From assembly GCF_009392895.1 (NCBI RefSeq), contig NZ_CP045488.1, positions 806,001 to 870,000 on the forward strand: 64,000 nt of DNA, given 5' to 3'. This DNA comes from Natronorubrum aibiense (GTDB lineage Archaea > Halobacteriota > Halobacteria > Halobacteriales > Natrialbaceae). Positions 51,133-60,612 of this stretch are shown in pieces; within the stretch, counting starts at the first letter, position 1, and each line of letters begins with the position of its first letter. The notes beneath the pieces are model-generated. The model saw only the letters and a program-made list of their open reading frames with translations. It ran no database searches and was not told the origin of the DNA. The position numbers were made by a program, and so were the translations under genes.

Positions 51133-52566
51133 TCAGCTGTCGGGTACTGCCGGCAACGTAATCGAGAACGTCGATCCAACACCCGGCTCCGAGTCAACCC
51201 TAATTTCGCCGCCGTGGCGTTCGACGATCCGTTTGCACAGGGCGAGTCCAATTCCGGTTCCCTCGTACTCCTCGGAGCTGTGGAGGCGCTGAAACACCTC
51301 GAAAATACGCCCAGTGTCGTCGGGGTCGATACCGATACCCTCGTCGCGAATCGAAATTCGCCACTCTCGCCCGTCACGTTCGGCAGTGATATGAACGCGG
51401 GGAGGCCCTTCGCCGCTGTATTCGATCGCGTTGCTCAACAGGTTCTGGAACACGTGTCGCAACTGTCCGTCGTCACCGTAGACCTGAGGGAGTTCACCGA
51501 TCGTGATCTTCGCATCGGTGTCTTCGATCCGAAGTTGCAGATCAGTTCGGACGTCAGCGACGATCTGTGCTAGCTCAACCGGTTCGAAGGGGTCTCCCTG
51601 CGTCTCGACGCGAGAGTACGTGAGCAGGCCGTCGATCATCTCGCGCATCCGTTCGGCACCGTCGACGGCAAACTCGATGAACTCTTCCCCGTCTGTATCG
51701 AGGTCGTCGCCGTATCGCTCCTCGAGCAGTTGCAAGTAGCTCGTAATCATCCGCAGCGGCTCTTGCAGGTCGTGGGACGCAGCGTACGCGAACTGCTCTA
51801 AGCGTTCGTTTGATTCCTCGAGTTTGCGCTGATACTCGACGCGTGTCGTGATGTCTCGAAGGATCGAGAGATGTTGTCCAGCGGAGATATCTCGTGAGGC
51901 AGCGTACTCGACGTGTCTGGTCGTTCCATCCGATCGAACGAGCGGAAAGGTTCCGCGTTCGTTTGTCGACGTCTGAAAATCCTGCCACTCTTCTTCGAAA
52001 TCGTACCCCTGGGGCGCGAATTCGTCGATCGTACGACCGCGTAACTCGTCGGCTGAGTGGCCGAAGAGCTTGGATGCGCTCTCGTTGATATCAATATAAC
52101 GCCCACTGTCGTCGGCGATGACCATCGCGTCGAACGAACGGTCGAACACCGCCCGGAATCGATCGTGCTCTCGCTGCAGTTCGTGCTCACGGGTAAGCGC
52201 GCGGGCGTCGTGAATGCCGATCCCGAGGCCTGCAACCGAGGCGATAGCAAGGGCGATTGCTCTCGTCGAGTGAGAAAACGGGTTGCTGATCCCGGGATGG
52301 AGGGCACGAATGAATAAAAAGACGAGCATCACGCCAACACCGCCAAGACTCCATCTGATGACCCGCGGGTAGAACGCCGCATCGATTTCACTGCTCGTTA
52401 CCCAAGAGCCGACGTACACAGTCAGTAGCCCCGAGAATCCGATCAGCAGAAAGTCGAAGACGGCGTTCAAAACGAGGCCACCGGTAACGACTTTGTAGAC
52501 AGAATGAATCGCTGCGACAATCAGCAAGAGATAGCCAAGAACGACGATATTCCTCGAGTTGGCCAT
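51133..52566 (-). CDS. PAS-domain sensor histidine kinase
   Basis: The 477-residue kinase has four membrane helices (about residues 7-25, 32-52, 69-89, 102-119) and a PAS domain ('RFRAVFDRSFDAMVIADDSG' to about 240). A HisKA domain carries H265 ('YAASHDLQEP'). The HATPase domain has N box 'NLLSNAIEYSG', G1 'DEGIGIDPDD' and G2 'GTGIGLALCKRIVERHGG'. It is a membrane sensor that phosphorylates an unidentified response regulator; none is adjacent. ATG 52566 is preferred; the longer frame runs into the TnpB relic. Confidence 0.92.
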   Translation of the reverse strand: MANSRNIVVLGYLLLIVAAIHSVYKVVTGGLVLNAVFDFLLIGFSGLLTVYVGSWVTSSEIDAAFYPRVIRWSLGGVGVMLVFLFIRALHPGISNPFSHSTRAIALAIASVAGLGIGIHDARALTREHELQREHDRFRAVFDRSFDAMVIADDSGRYIDINESASKLFGHSADELRGRTIDEFAPQGYDFEEEWQDFQTSTNERGTFPLVRSDGTTRHVEYAASRDISAGQHLSILRDITTRVEYQRKLEESNERLEQFAYAASHDLQEPLRMITSYLQLLEERYGDDLDTDGEEFIEFAVDGAERMREMIDGLLTYSRVETQGDPFEPVELAQIVADVRTDLQLRIEDTDAKITIGELPQVYGDDGQLRHVFQNLLSNAIEYSGEGPPRVHITAERDGREWRISIRDEGIGIDPDDTGRIFEVFQRLHSSEEYEGTGIGLALCKRIVERHGGEIRVDSEPGVGSTFSITLPAVPDS

Positions 52567-52723
52567 TGACAAGATGGTTAATACGGCGCCGTATTTTAAT
52601 GACTCGGCGCTACGTGTCTCCATTCCTGTACGGTACGTACGTCGGGAAGGTTGCAGCACAAGGAACCACGAAGGAGTGCGATCGGTGTGGTGTGGAGGCG
52701 GCGAAGCCTATCTATAGTAGAAA

Positions 52724-53723
52724 TTAGAAATAATTACTCATTTTTGGTATAGAGAGCTGGTTAAGAGCTGTATCAATCACCGTTGTAAGATCGTCGAGTG
52801 ACTTAAAGAAGCGGTTGCTGAGAGCGCCTCGGAGTTGTCTCCAGCACTCTTCGACAGGATTTAGCTCTGGCAAGTATGCCGGTAACGTGACAAAGTCGAG
52901 GTCGTCACGGGTCGCCAGGTCCGTGACGGCCGACGTCTGAAAATACGGCACACCATCCAGCACGATAAGCAAGTCATCTTCGAATTCTTTGCATAATATG
53001 AGAATGAAATGTTTGGCGTGTTCGGCGGTTACGTACTCTTTGAATCGAGCGAAAAAGCGATCGCCGTCTTCGGTGATCGCGCCCAACAGACACGTCCAGT
53101 CGCGTTGGCCGGATAGTTCAACAGCGGCCGCGTGCCGCGTGGTTTCCTCGCGGCACGCGGCTCGACTTGCACGGATTTCTTGGTCTGATCGATACAGACT
53201 ACTGTGGCGTCCATATCCCGCCGCTTTTTTTGAATTCCTCGCGGAACGTTTCTTGCTCGTCGACATCGGATTCAGCGGCTGTGCGGCGTGGTTTTTGATA
53301 GCTCAATCCTGCTTCTTTGAGCAACCGCCGGCAACTCGGGATTGAGTACTCGACATCGTATGTCTCGTCAAGATACTGCTGGACGAGCGCCGGCGTCCAC
53401 GCCGGCGCGTCGAGCTCAACTTCCTCAGGAGATTCGTGGACAGTTGCTTCAAACTGTTCTTGCTCTTTTTCCGAGAGCTTTCGCTTTCTCCCAGATCGAT
53501 GAGCATCAAAAACAGCCTGCTCAAGCGACTCATCAGTATCGAGCCGCTTGAGCCAACTATAGATCGTCCGTCGCTGCACGCCGTACCACCCGGCTAGTTC
53601 AGTCTGCGTGACGCCGTTTTTGTACGCTATTGCGGCTAAGAGCCGTTGTGTCGACTTCTTCCCGTCCACGTTGTCGAGAGCATCTTGCAACTCTTCGACT
53701 GAGATCTCGTCGAGATGATCCAC
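52724..53723 (-). pseudogene. IS630-family transposase, frameshifted
   Basis: The N-terminal frame (53723 to 53199) has a helix-turn-helix domain ('TQTELAGWYGVQRRTIYSWL') and extends to 'EEFKK'. There the run A7G (about 53224-53231, minus strand) lies at the reading-frame change: a -1 shift continues as KRRDMDATVVCIDQTKK, with the first catalytic Asp. A second change of frame near 53118-53126 leads to 'VELSGQRDWTCLLGAI', 'LDGVPYFQTSAV' and 'YLPELNPVEECWRQL', carrying the remaining Asp and Glu residues and ending SNYF. The first shift may be programmed; the second looks like a mutation. All three DDE residues are recoverable. Confidence 0.78.
53127..53161. repeat. 13-bp perfect inverted repeat inside the IS630 transposase
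   Basis: GCCGCGTGCCGCG (53127-53139) and CGCGGCACGCGGC (53149-53161) flank a nine-base loop (53140-53148, TGGTTTCCT on the plus strand). On the coding strand the loop reads AGG AAA CCA (RKP) between RAA and RGTRP. Its reverse complement would code for WFP. Confidence 0.7.
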
Positions 53724-53885
53724 TGTCTGTTGTATGACTTTATGAGCAAATAGTTCTAACGGTTACTATAGGTTCGTGACCACTCGTGTCCAGCATGTGG
53801 ATTCGAAACAGACAGAGACGCAAACGCGGTCGTCAGACTCGAGTGGTAGGCGCGTATGGGTCCTGTAGATTCAAACATAGCGCCG

Positions 53886-54042
53886 ACCACTCAAGTCGCC
53901 GTCACCCATTCGACCACGTAGAGTACGTGCAAGGTCGCATCGTTTCGCTGTGCGAACTTGATGGCCTGTTTCGCACGTTACGGGCGGATTTGCTTCCGTC
54001 GGTCGGAACCAGAATGTCATCGAAGTCGTGCGTGTCGTCCAT
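53886..54042 (-). pseudogene. Universal stress protein (UspA) N-terminal fragment
   Basis: From ATG 54042 the frame reads 'DDFDDILVPTDGSKSARNV'-like sequence (MDDTHDFDDILVPTDGSKSA), the ATP-binding N-terminus of UspA. After a frameshift near 53970 the homology continues as 'AKQAIKFAQRNDATLHVLYV' and VEW, ending at a stop about 53890. The remaining two thirds of a normal 140-residue UspA are missing. It lies directly next to the TnpB relic, whose arrival may have broken it. Confidence 0.75.
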
Positions 54043-54221
54043 ACCTACTGAGCGTAGTACACATCTCATCCATTACCATTTCTTCACTCGAGTGCGAAAA
54101 CCCACTTCGAACGACGTTGTCGGGCTCCGTCCGACTGTCTGAGAGATCTTTGATCCCTCTCTGTTTATGGCGAAGAAAAGCTCACCCCAAGACTTTACAT
54201 CGTATTGCGAGTTTATCCTCC

Positions 54222-54575
54222 ATGACCTCAGGGCTGGATCCGACGGAGGAATACGACGGTTCGATCACTGTTCGACTCTTAGATGACCACACTGGAACGG
54301 AGAACGTCAACTGCTCCTCGTACGAAGAAGCGATTGAGGTCGTCAAAGCGAACCAGTATTCGGTCACAGCTGCAAAGATCGAAGATCGAGATAATAATAT
54401 CGTATTCACGTCCACTGATATGGACATCGATGACTGGGAAAGTGTCTGGCGACAGGAGAGACTCCGTCAGTCTGTCAACGTAGACGAGTACGACTGTCCC
54501 TACGATAGCATTTCGTGTTTTGCTGACGACTTATGTGTTCAATGCAAAATAGATAAAGTGCAAAATCAGTATTGA
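54222..54575 (+). CDS. Conserved haloarchaeal small protein with C-terminal Cys cluster
   Basis: The 117-residue acidic protein has 'YDGSITVRLLDDHTGTENV' and 'DNNIVFTSTDMDIDDWESVW', and a C-terminal Cys group (YDCPYDSISCFADDLCVQCK: four Cys). The spacing could bind zinc or an Fe-S cluster; this is inference. Proteins of this shape recur in haloarchaea as conserved hypotheticals. ATG 54222 is used because the longer frame overlaps the degraded UspA region. Confidence 0.65.
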   Translation: MTSGLDPTEEYDGSITVRLLDDHTGTENVNCSSYEEAIEVVKANQYSVTAAKIEDRDNNIVFTSTDMDIDDWESVWRQERLRQSVNVDEYDCPYDSISCFADDLCVQCKIDKVQNQY

Positions 54576-54732
54576 TCGAATTTAGCTCTCTCACCCGTAC
54601 AAGTGCAACCAAGAAACGAAAGAGTTCCTCGACCCAGAACGGACCGGAGTGTCTTCTGGACGCCCTGCCGAACCACTGTGAATTGATACTTTCGACCACA
54701 ATAGTTAGCAACCAGACGAGTGAGTATCACGT

Positions 54733-55659
54733 ATGGGGAGCGACTGTCATTCACGAGCACGAGGAATCTTGCTGGGACTCGCATGTGGGGACGCGCTCGG
54801 ACGCCCAGTAGAATTCCAAGGGCCAGAGCGAATTGAACGAACACACGGTCGGGTTACTGAAATGCTCGCTCACGGGACTCATGGGCAGCCTGCAGGGACG
54901 ATCACCGATGATACGGAGATGGCTCTTTGTATCGCCCGAAGTCTGGCAGAATACGATACATTTGAGCCAGAAGACGTCGCTGCCCGATTCGTTGACTGGA
55001 AGCAATCTGGACCGTTCGACATCGGGATTATGACCTCGAGTGCACTCCAACGAATCCAGAACGGCGAGTCGTGGGACGAAGCCGGCCAGCGTGAATGGGA
55101 AGCGAGCATGGAGGGGAGTAACGCCGGCAACGGCAGCCTGATGCGGTGTGCGCCGTACGCCATCGCGTATCGAAACGACCCTGCTGAACTCGTCGAGATC
55201 AGCCGGCAGTCGTCGGCGATCACCCACGCTGATCTGCGGTGTCAATGGAGTTGTGCGCTCTTCAACCGGACGCTCGCGAATCTTATGACTGATGTCGAAC
55301 GGCCGCTCGAAACAGTCCTGGATGATATTGGATCGAAACTCCCCGACGACGTTCGGAACGTCGTTGAACCAGTCACCGCCGCTCGCCGCGGCGAACCAGT
55401 GGACATCTCTCTCGAGAACTCAGGATATGTCGTCACGACGCTCCAAACAGGCCTGTATCACGGACTGACCGCCGAGACTGCTGAAGACGCGATCGTCGAC
55501 GCAGTGATGATGGGTGGCGATACGGATACGATCGGTGCCGTCACCGGCGCAGTTGCAGGTGCCCGGTTCGGAGCGGGTGCACTGCCTGAGCGATGGCGAA
55601 CAGCGATCGACGAAGCCGACGAACTGCGTCGATTGGCGACTGATCTAATCGAACGATAG
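54733..55659 (+). CDS. ADP-ribosylglycohydrolase family protein
   Basis: The 308-residue all-helical hydrolase has the metal-binding motifs 'GLACGDALGRPVEFQGP', 'AGTITDDTEMALCIARSL' and 'MMGGDTDTIGAVTGAVAGA'. They supply the Asp/Thr ligands for two Mg ions, as in DraG/ARH3. It removes ADP-ribose from proteins or cleaves ADP-ribosyl ligands. No ADP-ribosyltransferase gene is visible nearby. Confidence 0.92.
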   Translation: MGSDCHSRARGILLGLACGDALGRPVEFQGPERIERTHGRVTEMLAHGTHGQPAGTITDDTEMALCIARSLAEYDTFEPEDVAARFVDWKQSGPFDIGIMTSSALQRIQNGESWDEAGQREWEASMEGSNAGNGSLMRCAPYAIAYRNDPAELVEISRQSSAITHADLRCQWSCALFNRTLANLMTDVERPLETVLDDIGSKLPDDVRNVVEPVTAARRGEPVDISLENSGYVVTTLQTGLYHGLTAETAEDAIVDAVMMGGDTDTIGAVTGAVAGARFGAGALPERWRTAIDEADELRRLATDLIER

Positions 55660-55751
55660 CGCGCCTACCCGCCAACGGGGTGGTGTCCAATGCACTACCT
55701 CCCGTCGGTCAGCGAGTCCACGGCAAGTACCACGCAAAACACCGATCCGCG

Positions 55752-57083
55752 TTACTCTTGAGAGAGTCGCCCCGGCGTCCAGTCGCCGTCGAACTCCTCG
55801 TGACGGAACGGCTTTGCATCCTCTCCAGCATACGTCCCGACGATCTGGCCATCACCCTCGAGGTGATACTTGTACGTCGTCAGACCCTCGAGACCGACTG
55901 GACCACGAGCGTGGATCTTGCCGGTGCTGATGCCAACCTCTGCACCGAGACCGAATCGGAAGCCGTCGCTAAAGCGCGTCGAGGCGTTGTGGAAAACGCT
56001 CGCCGAATCGAGACTTCGCATGAAGGTGCTGGCTCGGTCGGCGTCCTCGGTCACGATCGACTCCGTGTGCTTGGAACTGTACTCGGTGATGTGATCGATG
56101 GCGTCCTCGAGCGAGTCGACGACTTTGATCGAGAGGATGAGATCGCCGTACTCGGTCGACCAGTCCTCCTCGGTCGCTGCCTCCATCTCGACGATCGCAC
56201 GCGACGCTTCGTCGCCACGCAGTTCGACGTCAGCGTCCTCGTAGCGGGCGACGATTTCGGGGAGGAACTCCTCGGCGACGTCCGCGTGGATCAGCAGCGT
56301 CTCGACGGCGTTACAGACGGCCGGATACTGGACTTTCGCGTCGTAGGCGATGTCGACGGCCATCTCGAGGTCGGCATCGTCGTCGACGAAGACGTGACAG
56401 ACGCCTTCGGTATGGCCGAGCACGGGAATGCTCGTGTTGTCCTGGATGTAGCGGACGAACTCGGAGCTGCCACGTGGCATGAGCAGGTCGATCGAGTCGT
56501 CCATCTCGAGCATGGCGTTGACGTCTTCTCGGGCTTCGATGAGTTGGGCCCAGCCGTCGGGCTTGTCGGACGTGGCCTCCGCGATGATGTCGTAGAGCAC
56601 CCGGTTCGAGTGGCTAGCTTCGCTGCCGCCTTTCAGCATGACGGCGTTGCCGGATTTGAGGCTGAGCGCAGCAATCTGGACCAGAGCATCGGGCCGGGAC
56701 TCGAAGACGGTCCCGATGACGCCGATCGGGACGGCGACCTTGTACAGTTCGAGGTTGTCGTCGAGGCGTCGCGAGGTGAGTGTTTTCCCGAGTGGGTCGT
56801 CTTGGTCGGCGACACTTCTGACCATCTCGGTGATGGATTCGAGTTTCGATTCCGACAGCTTCAGGCGATCGACGAGCGCCTGACTGTACTCGCCTTCCTC
56901 GAGCAGCTTCTCGGCTTCCGCGACGTCTTTCTCGTTGGCCTCGAGGATCTCCTCGTGGCGTTCGTCGATCGCATCGGCGATCGCTCGCAGGCCCGCACTT
57001 CGTTCGTCGTCGTCGAGTTTCGCCAACTCGAGGGCGGCGGTCTGTGCCTCCTGAACTTTGGTTTCCGTTGTCTTCTCAGTCAT
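55752..57083 (-). CDS. proA: Glutamate-5-semialdehyde (gamma-glutamyl phosphate) reductase
   Basis: The 443-residue ALDH-like reductase has '[20 protein letters not shown]', '[15 protein letters not shown]' and the catalytic-Cys segment '[14 protein letters not shown]'. The C-terminal '[19 protein letters not shown]' is typical of ProA. It makes glutamate-5-semialdehyde from gamma-glutamyl phosphate with NADPH in proline synthesis. Its ATG (57083) overlaps the ProB stop, and it is the last gene of proC-proB-proA. Confidence 0.96.
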   Translation of the reverse strand: MTEKTTETKVQEAQTAALELAKLDDDERSAGLRAIADAIDERHEEILEANEKDVAEAEKLLEEGEYSQALVDRLKLSESKLESITEMVRSVADQDDPLGKTLTSRRLDDNLELYKVAVPIGVIGTVFESRPDALVQIAALSLKSGNAVMLKGGSEASHSNRVLYDIIAEATSDKPDGWAQLIEAREDVNAMLEMDDSIDLLMPRGSSEFVRYIQDNTSIPVLGHTEGVCHVFVDDDADLEMAVDIAYDAKVQYPAVCNAVETLLIHADVAEEFLPEIVARYEDADVELRGDEASRAIVEMEAATEEDWSTEYGDLILSIKVVDSLEDAIDHITEYSSKHTESIVTEDADRASTFMRSLDSASVFHNASTRFSDGFRFGLGAEVGISTGKIHARGPVGLEGLTTYKYHLEGDGQIVGTYAGEDAKPFRHEEFDGDWTPGRLSQE

Positions 57084-57915
57084 CGATGACACCGTTGATG
57101 GGAAGGAATAACGTCCCCACGGGCTTGGCAGCAGCGATTTTCTCGAGGACGTCTTCCTCGGTCGACCTGGCGATAATGGCTGGAATGCCGTGCTCGCTAA
57201 CGTCTCGTGCGCCTTTGACCTTCGTCTGGATGCCGCCGAACTGGGAACTCGAACTCTCGTCGATGATCGACTGTACTTCGTCGTAGTTCCGACCGACGGC
57301 CTCGATGCGTTCCGCGTCGGGATCTTCTTTCGGATTCCCGGTGTAGACGCCGCCGACGTCGGTGAGCGTAACTAGCAGGTCGACATCGACGCCGAGCGCG
57401 ACCGACGACGAGAGCATATCGTTGTCGCCGATCCGAATCTCCTGCGTTGCGACCGCGTCGTTCTCGTTGATAATCGGGACGACACCCCACTCGAGGAGGG
57501 TTTCAATCGTGTTGTGGACGTTCGTAAACCGCTCGGGGTTCTCAAGGTCGTGTTGGGTGAGCAAGAGCTGGGCGACTTTCCGGTCGTAGCGCTCGAAACT
57601 CTCCGTATAGCGTCGCATGAGGTGGCTCTGACCGACGGTCGCCAGCGCCTGCGACTCCTCGACGGTCTCGCCGGTGTAGCCGATCCGTCCCACGCCTGCA
57701 CCAACTGCACCTGAGGAGACGAGGATCACTTCCTTCCCCCGCTCAAGGAGGTCAGCGAGGTCGTCGACGAGTTTATCGAGTTTCTCGTCGTCGAGGTTCG
57801 ACTCCTCATCGGTAAGAGAGTTGGTCCCGGCTTTGACGATCACGCGGTCGGCGTCGGCCGCGAGTTGTCGCGCCTGATCGACTTCTCCGGCGTCGATTTC
57901 GGTCCCCTTACTCAT
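57076..57915 (-). CDS. proB: Glutamate 5-kinase, without PUA domain
   Basis: The 279-residue amino acid kinase fold protein has '[13 protein letters not shown]', '[18 protein letters not shown]', '[22 protein letters not shown]' split across the glutamate site, and '[12 protein letters not shown]'. It phosphorylates glutamate with ATP. The C-terminal PUA domain of the 370-residue bacterial enzyme is absent, as in shorter archaeal and some bacterial ProB; feedback control may differ. ATG 57915 overlaps the end of proC by eight bases. Confidence 0.95.
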   Translation of the reverse strand: MSKGTEIDAGEVDQARQLAADADRVIVKAGTNSLTDEESNLDDEKLDKLVDDLADLLERGKEVILVSSGAVGAGVGRIGYTGETVEESQALATVGQSHLMRRYTESFERYDRKVAQLLLTQHDLENPERFTNVHNTIETLLEWGVVPIINENDAVATQEIRIGDNDMLSSSVALGVDVDLLVTLTDVGGVYTGNPKEDPDAERIEAVGRNYDEVQSIIDESSSSQFGGIQTKVKGARDVSEHGIPAIIARSTEEDVLEKIAAAKPVGTLFLPINGVIDD

Positions 57916-58684
57916 CTTCGGACTCCATTGCGAGTTCTTTGGATCGCCGTTCGGCCGCACTGACTGCGTCGACAACCGCCTCGTCGGCGTTACTGTCCCA
58001 CAGCACTTCCATGCCTTCGATGGTCGTTCCGTTGGGCGAACAGACCGCATCGATCAGGTCGTCGATACTCTGGTCGGACTGCAAAACGGTTTCCGCGGCG
58101 CCTTTGAACGTCTGTGCGGCGAGCGTTTTGGCCTCGTCATCATCGAGGCCGCCCTCGACGCCCGCCTGTTTCATCGCATTCAGGAGATAGAACACGAACG
58201 CCGGCCCACTTCCATTGACGGCCGTCGCGATGTCCATCTGCTGTTCGTCGATCTCGACGAACTCCCCGACGTCGTCAAGGAGTTCTCTGACGTCGTCGGT
58301 GACGCTGTGTTGGGTCACGGCCGCTGCCATGTTCCCCGTCTCAGCCGCGAGGTTCGGCATGATCCGAACGACCGTCGCGTCAGTGTGTGGCTCGATTACG
58401 TCCGTCGAGACCCCCGCAGCGAGTGTGACCAGCGTCTGGTCCGCCGAGAGATCGATGTCGTCGACGACGTGCATGACGATATCTGGTTTCACCGCGACGA
58501 TAACCACATCAGCTTCCGCTGCGACGGCGGGATCCGACGTCGTCGTCGAACTGTACTCGGCTACCGACTCGAGCGCGTCTGGGTCCAGGTCACACGCCGT
58601 CAGCGTGTGACTACCGGCCTTCGAGAGCCCTTTCAACAGGGCACTCCCCATGTTTCCGCACCCGATGACGCTCACATCTGTCAT
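57908..58684 (-). CDS. proC: Pyrroline-5-carboxylate reductase
   Basis: The 258-residue NADPH-dependent reductase has a Rossmann start '[18 protein letters not shown]'. It also has '[18 protein letters not shown]', '[18 protein letters not shown]', '[20 protein letters not shown]' and the late '[19 protein letters not shown]'. It makes the last step of proline synthesis and heads the proC-proB-proA operon with overlapping genes. Confidence 0.96.
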   Translation of the reverse strand: MTDVSVIGCGNMGSALLKGLSKAGSHTLTACDLDPDALESVAEYSSTTTSDPAVAAEADVVIVAVKPDIVMHVVDDIDLSADQTLVTLAAGVSTDVIEPHTDATVVRIMPNLAAETGNMAAAVTQHSVTDDVRELLDDVGEFVEIDEQQMDIATAVNGSGPAFVFYLLNAMKQAGVEGGLDDDEAKTLAAQTFKGAAETVLQSDQSIDDLIDAVCSPNGTTIEGMEVLWDSNADEAVVDAVSAAERRSKELAMESEDE

Positions 58685-58968
58685 CCTATTACAGTTGAGG
58701 CGGTAAGAGCAACATACAGTTTTGGGTTCTCGCTCACACCCATATGGAAATGTATTGATAATATAGTCGTTGCACTCAAACAGATACTGCAGAGGTGTTC
58801 TGGCCGCTCAGCGTTCTTCGTCCGAACTAAGATGCACGCAACCGGTCTGCAGCAGTTCACTCGAGTCTTGATTCGTATGGTAATTTCCAATACGTTCCCA
58901 CACTTGCTAAATGACTGAATACTAAGCCACCAGTGAATTTAATGTATTCGACAACGTAACAAGCAACT

Positions 58969-59259
58969 ATGTACGATCTGACCGGCTTCCAGCGCGACCT
59001 GCTCTACGTCGCTGCCGGACTGGATAATCCCCACGGACTCGCGATCGAAGAGGAACTCGAGGACTACTACGAGTCGGAGATCCATCACGGCCGCCTCTAT
59101 CCGAACCTCGATACGCTCGTCGACAAAGGTCTGCTCGAGAAAGGCAGCAAAGACCGTCGAACCAATTTCTACACGGTTACCCGCCGGGGAACGCGCGAGA
59201 TCGAGGACCGACGAAACTGGGAGGATCAGTACGTCGACGATCTGCTCGAAGAACAATAA
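58969..59259 (+). CDS. PadR family transcriptional regulator
   Basis: The 96-residue winged-helix protein has 'TGFQRDLLYVAAGLDNPHGLA' at its start and 'HGRLYPNLDTLVDKGLLEKG' (recognition region). The ending 'FYTVTRRGTREIEDRR' is typical of short haloarchaeal PadR regulators. It is convergent with the DUF1254 gene 37 bp away and may control that family, but no operator can be named. Confidence 0.92.
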   Translation: MYDLTGFQRDLLYVAAGLDNPHGLAIEEELEDYYESEIHHGRLYPNLDTLVDKGLLEKGSKDRRTNFYTVTRRGTREIEDRRNWEDQYVDDLLEEQ

Positions 59260-59295
59260 CGGACAGTCACATCGAGCAGAGTCATTGTGCAGAAC

Positions 59296-60420
59296 TCACT
59301 CCACTGGCTGGGCATCGGGGAACTGATAGCTCCCGTCGAGGATCTCCTCGCGCGGCTCGTAGAGTCGAACGGTGTAGTTCCATTCCTCCGGCGTATAAAG
59401 ATAATTCGGCTGGTCGGGGTCACCGCCGAAGTGAATCGTGACACTGCCGTCATCGGCTGACTCTGCAGTCACGTTGTTGATCGCGTACGCATCGTATTCG
59501 TTTTCCTCGAGGTACCAGTCGCTGTTGTAGACGGTGACCGACCAGTACCCGTCGACGGGGACGTCCTCGACGGTGAGCGTATATGGCGTGTCGCCGTCGT
59601 TGCCCTCGGGCGTTCGCCAGAGGACGAACTCGTCCGTCTCCGGACTGCCGCCCCAGGCAACCGCGGTACCGAGGAGGTGCTTGACGGGATCGACCTCGTC
59701 GGCGTCGCCCCACACGCCCCGGGAGTCATCCATCGTCTCCCCGACCGTGATAAGCGCATTGCGGATTTCCTCGAGTGAGTCCTGATCCCAGTTGGGGATC
59801 TCGAACGTTCCGGTCGATTCCTGACTCGCCGTAATCTCGTCTTGGATGGCGTGAACGGTTTCGATGTCGTCCGGATCGTTCGGATCGAATAACGTGCGGA
59901 CCAGAACCAGACAGTACCGCGTCCCGACTTCGTCCTGTGTCAGCGTGTATTCGCCGGCGGTCGTGGACGATCCTCGCAAGTAGTTATTTTGATTGATGAT
60001 GATCAGCAACTGATAGCGGTCACCGGTGTCCGGTTGGGTGACGGTGACCGGCTCGGTCAGGTCGAAGACACCAGCCGAGTAAAGCGTATCACGATTCATC
60101 TGGATGACGTCCTGCTCGTCGATGGGGACTAGCTCTCGGATGTGATAGAATTCGCCGAACCCGCCCAGTTCGGCGTATCGCGCGAGGTACGTGTCGGACT
60201 CTGCGCGCGGGTAGTTCTCCCACGTGACCGGGACTGGCTCGTCTGTCTCGTTTTCAGTCTGGTGGGTATTTACCTCCGGGGAGTGTTGGCTGGCAGTTGC
60301 GCTGCCGCCGCCCATCGCGAGTACGCCGGCAAGACCCGCTCCGTAAAGCGCGGTGCGACGGGTTGCTTGCAGCGGTTCGGAGTCTGACTCTGGCGTCGTG
60401 TGGTGTGGTTCGTTGCTCAT
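59296..60420 (-). CDS. DUF1254/DUF1214 domain protein, Tat-type signal (copy 1)
   Basis: The 374-residue protein has a twin-arginine signal ('TRRTALYGAGLAGVLAMGG') and an Ala-rich cleavage area. The DUF1254 region has 'YPRAESDTYLARYAELGGFG' and 'NRDTLYSAGVFDLTEPVTVT'. The C-terminal DUF1214 half has 'YWSVTVYNSDWYLEENEYDA' and 'LYTPEEWNYTVRLYEPREE'. It is probably exported folded. The family has no settled function. Its promoter and leader are close copies of those of the gene at 61849-63000. Confidence 0.88.
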   Translation of the reverse strand: MSNEPHHTTPESDSEPLQATRRTALYGAGLAGVLAMGGGSATASQHSPEVNTHQTENETDEPVPVTWENYPRAESDTYLARYAELGGFGEFYHIRELVPIDEQDVIQMNRDTLYSAGVFDLTEPVTVTQPDTGDRYQLLIIINQNNYLRGSSTTAGEYTLTQDEVGTRYCLVLVRTLFDPNDPDDIETVHAIQDEITASQESTGTFEIPNWDQDSLEEIRNALITVGETMDDSRGVWGDADEVDPVKHLLGTAVAWGGSPETDEFVLWRTPEGNDGDTPYTLTVEDVPVDGYWSVTVYNSDWYLEENEYDAYAINNVTAESADDGSVTIHFGGDPDQPNYLYTPEEWNYTVRLYEPREEILDGSYQFPDAQPVE

Positions 60421-60488
60421 GCCGTATCTTTCTGAGTAGCTCACAGGAACGGTGGGAGCCGACTCAGACACTCCCACTCCAGCGTTCC

Positions 60489-60497
60489 ATATAATAC
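60489..60497 (-). promoter_or_regulatory. TATA box for DUF1254 copy 1
   Basis: On the minus strand the box reads TATTATATG, about 70 nt before ATG 60420, predicting a leader of about 45 bases. The block TCCATATAAT-NN-AGTG (plus strand) recurs upstream of copy 2. Confidence 0.55.
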
Positions 60498-60612
60498 AGT
60501 GACGATTATTAGAAATAATGTCATGACAAGATGAGTGTATCGAGGTGATGTGTTAATCGAGTCGGTATCCAGTCCGAGAGGGCCACTGTCGGTGAGTGAG
60601 TGATCGACCCGG

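Larger units (their letters stand above)
52715..53768 (-). mobile_element. IS630-family insertion sequence (1054 bp)
   Basis: The ends are defined by TA duplications (52713-52714 and 53769-53770) and imperfect inverted repeats. The left end reads TAGTAGAAATTAGAAATAATT and the right end, reversed, TAGTAACCGTTAGAACTATTT (15 of 21 bases agree, including TAGTA and TTAGAA). TA targeting, size and transposase type are those of the IS630/Tc1 superfamily. The element sits inside a TnpB relic. Confidence 0.8.
52638..53849 (+). pseudogene. TnpB zinc-finger relic split by an IS630 element
   Basis: Two pieces on the same strand and frame read as TnpB. Left (52638-52712): 'AAQGTTKECDRCGVEAAKPI', whose first zinc pair is CDRC. 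Right (53771-53849): 'VRDHSCPACGFETDRDANAV', with the second pair CPAC and the last catalytic motif DRDANA. Between them is the 1054-bp IS element with a TA duplication. Rejoining the flanks gives a TAG in place of the usual Trp codon before VRDH, so the gene was probably dead before the insertion. The right piece ends at a stop shortly after NAV. Confidence 0.8.
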
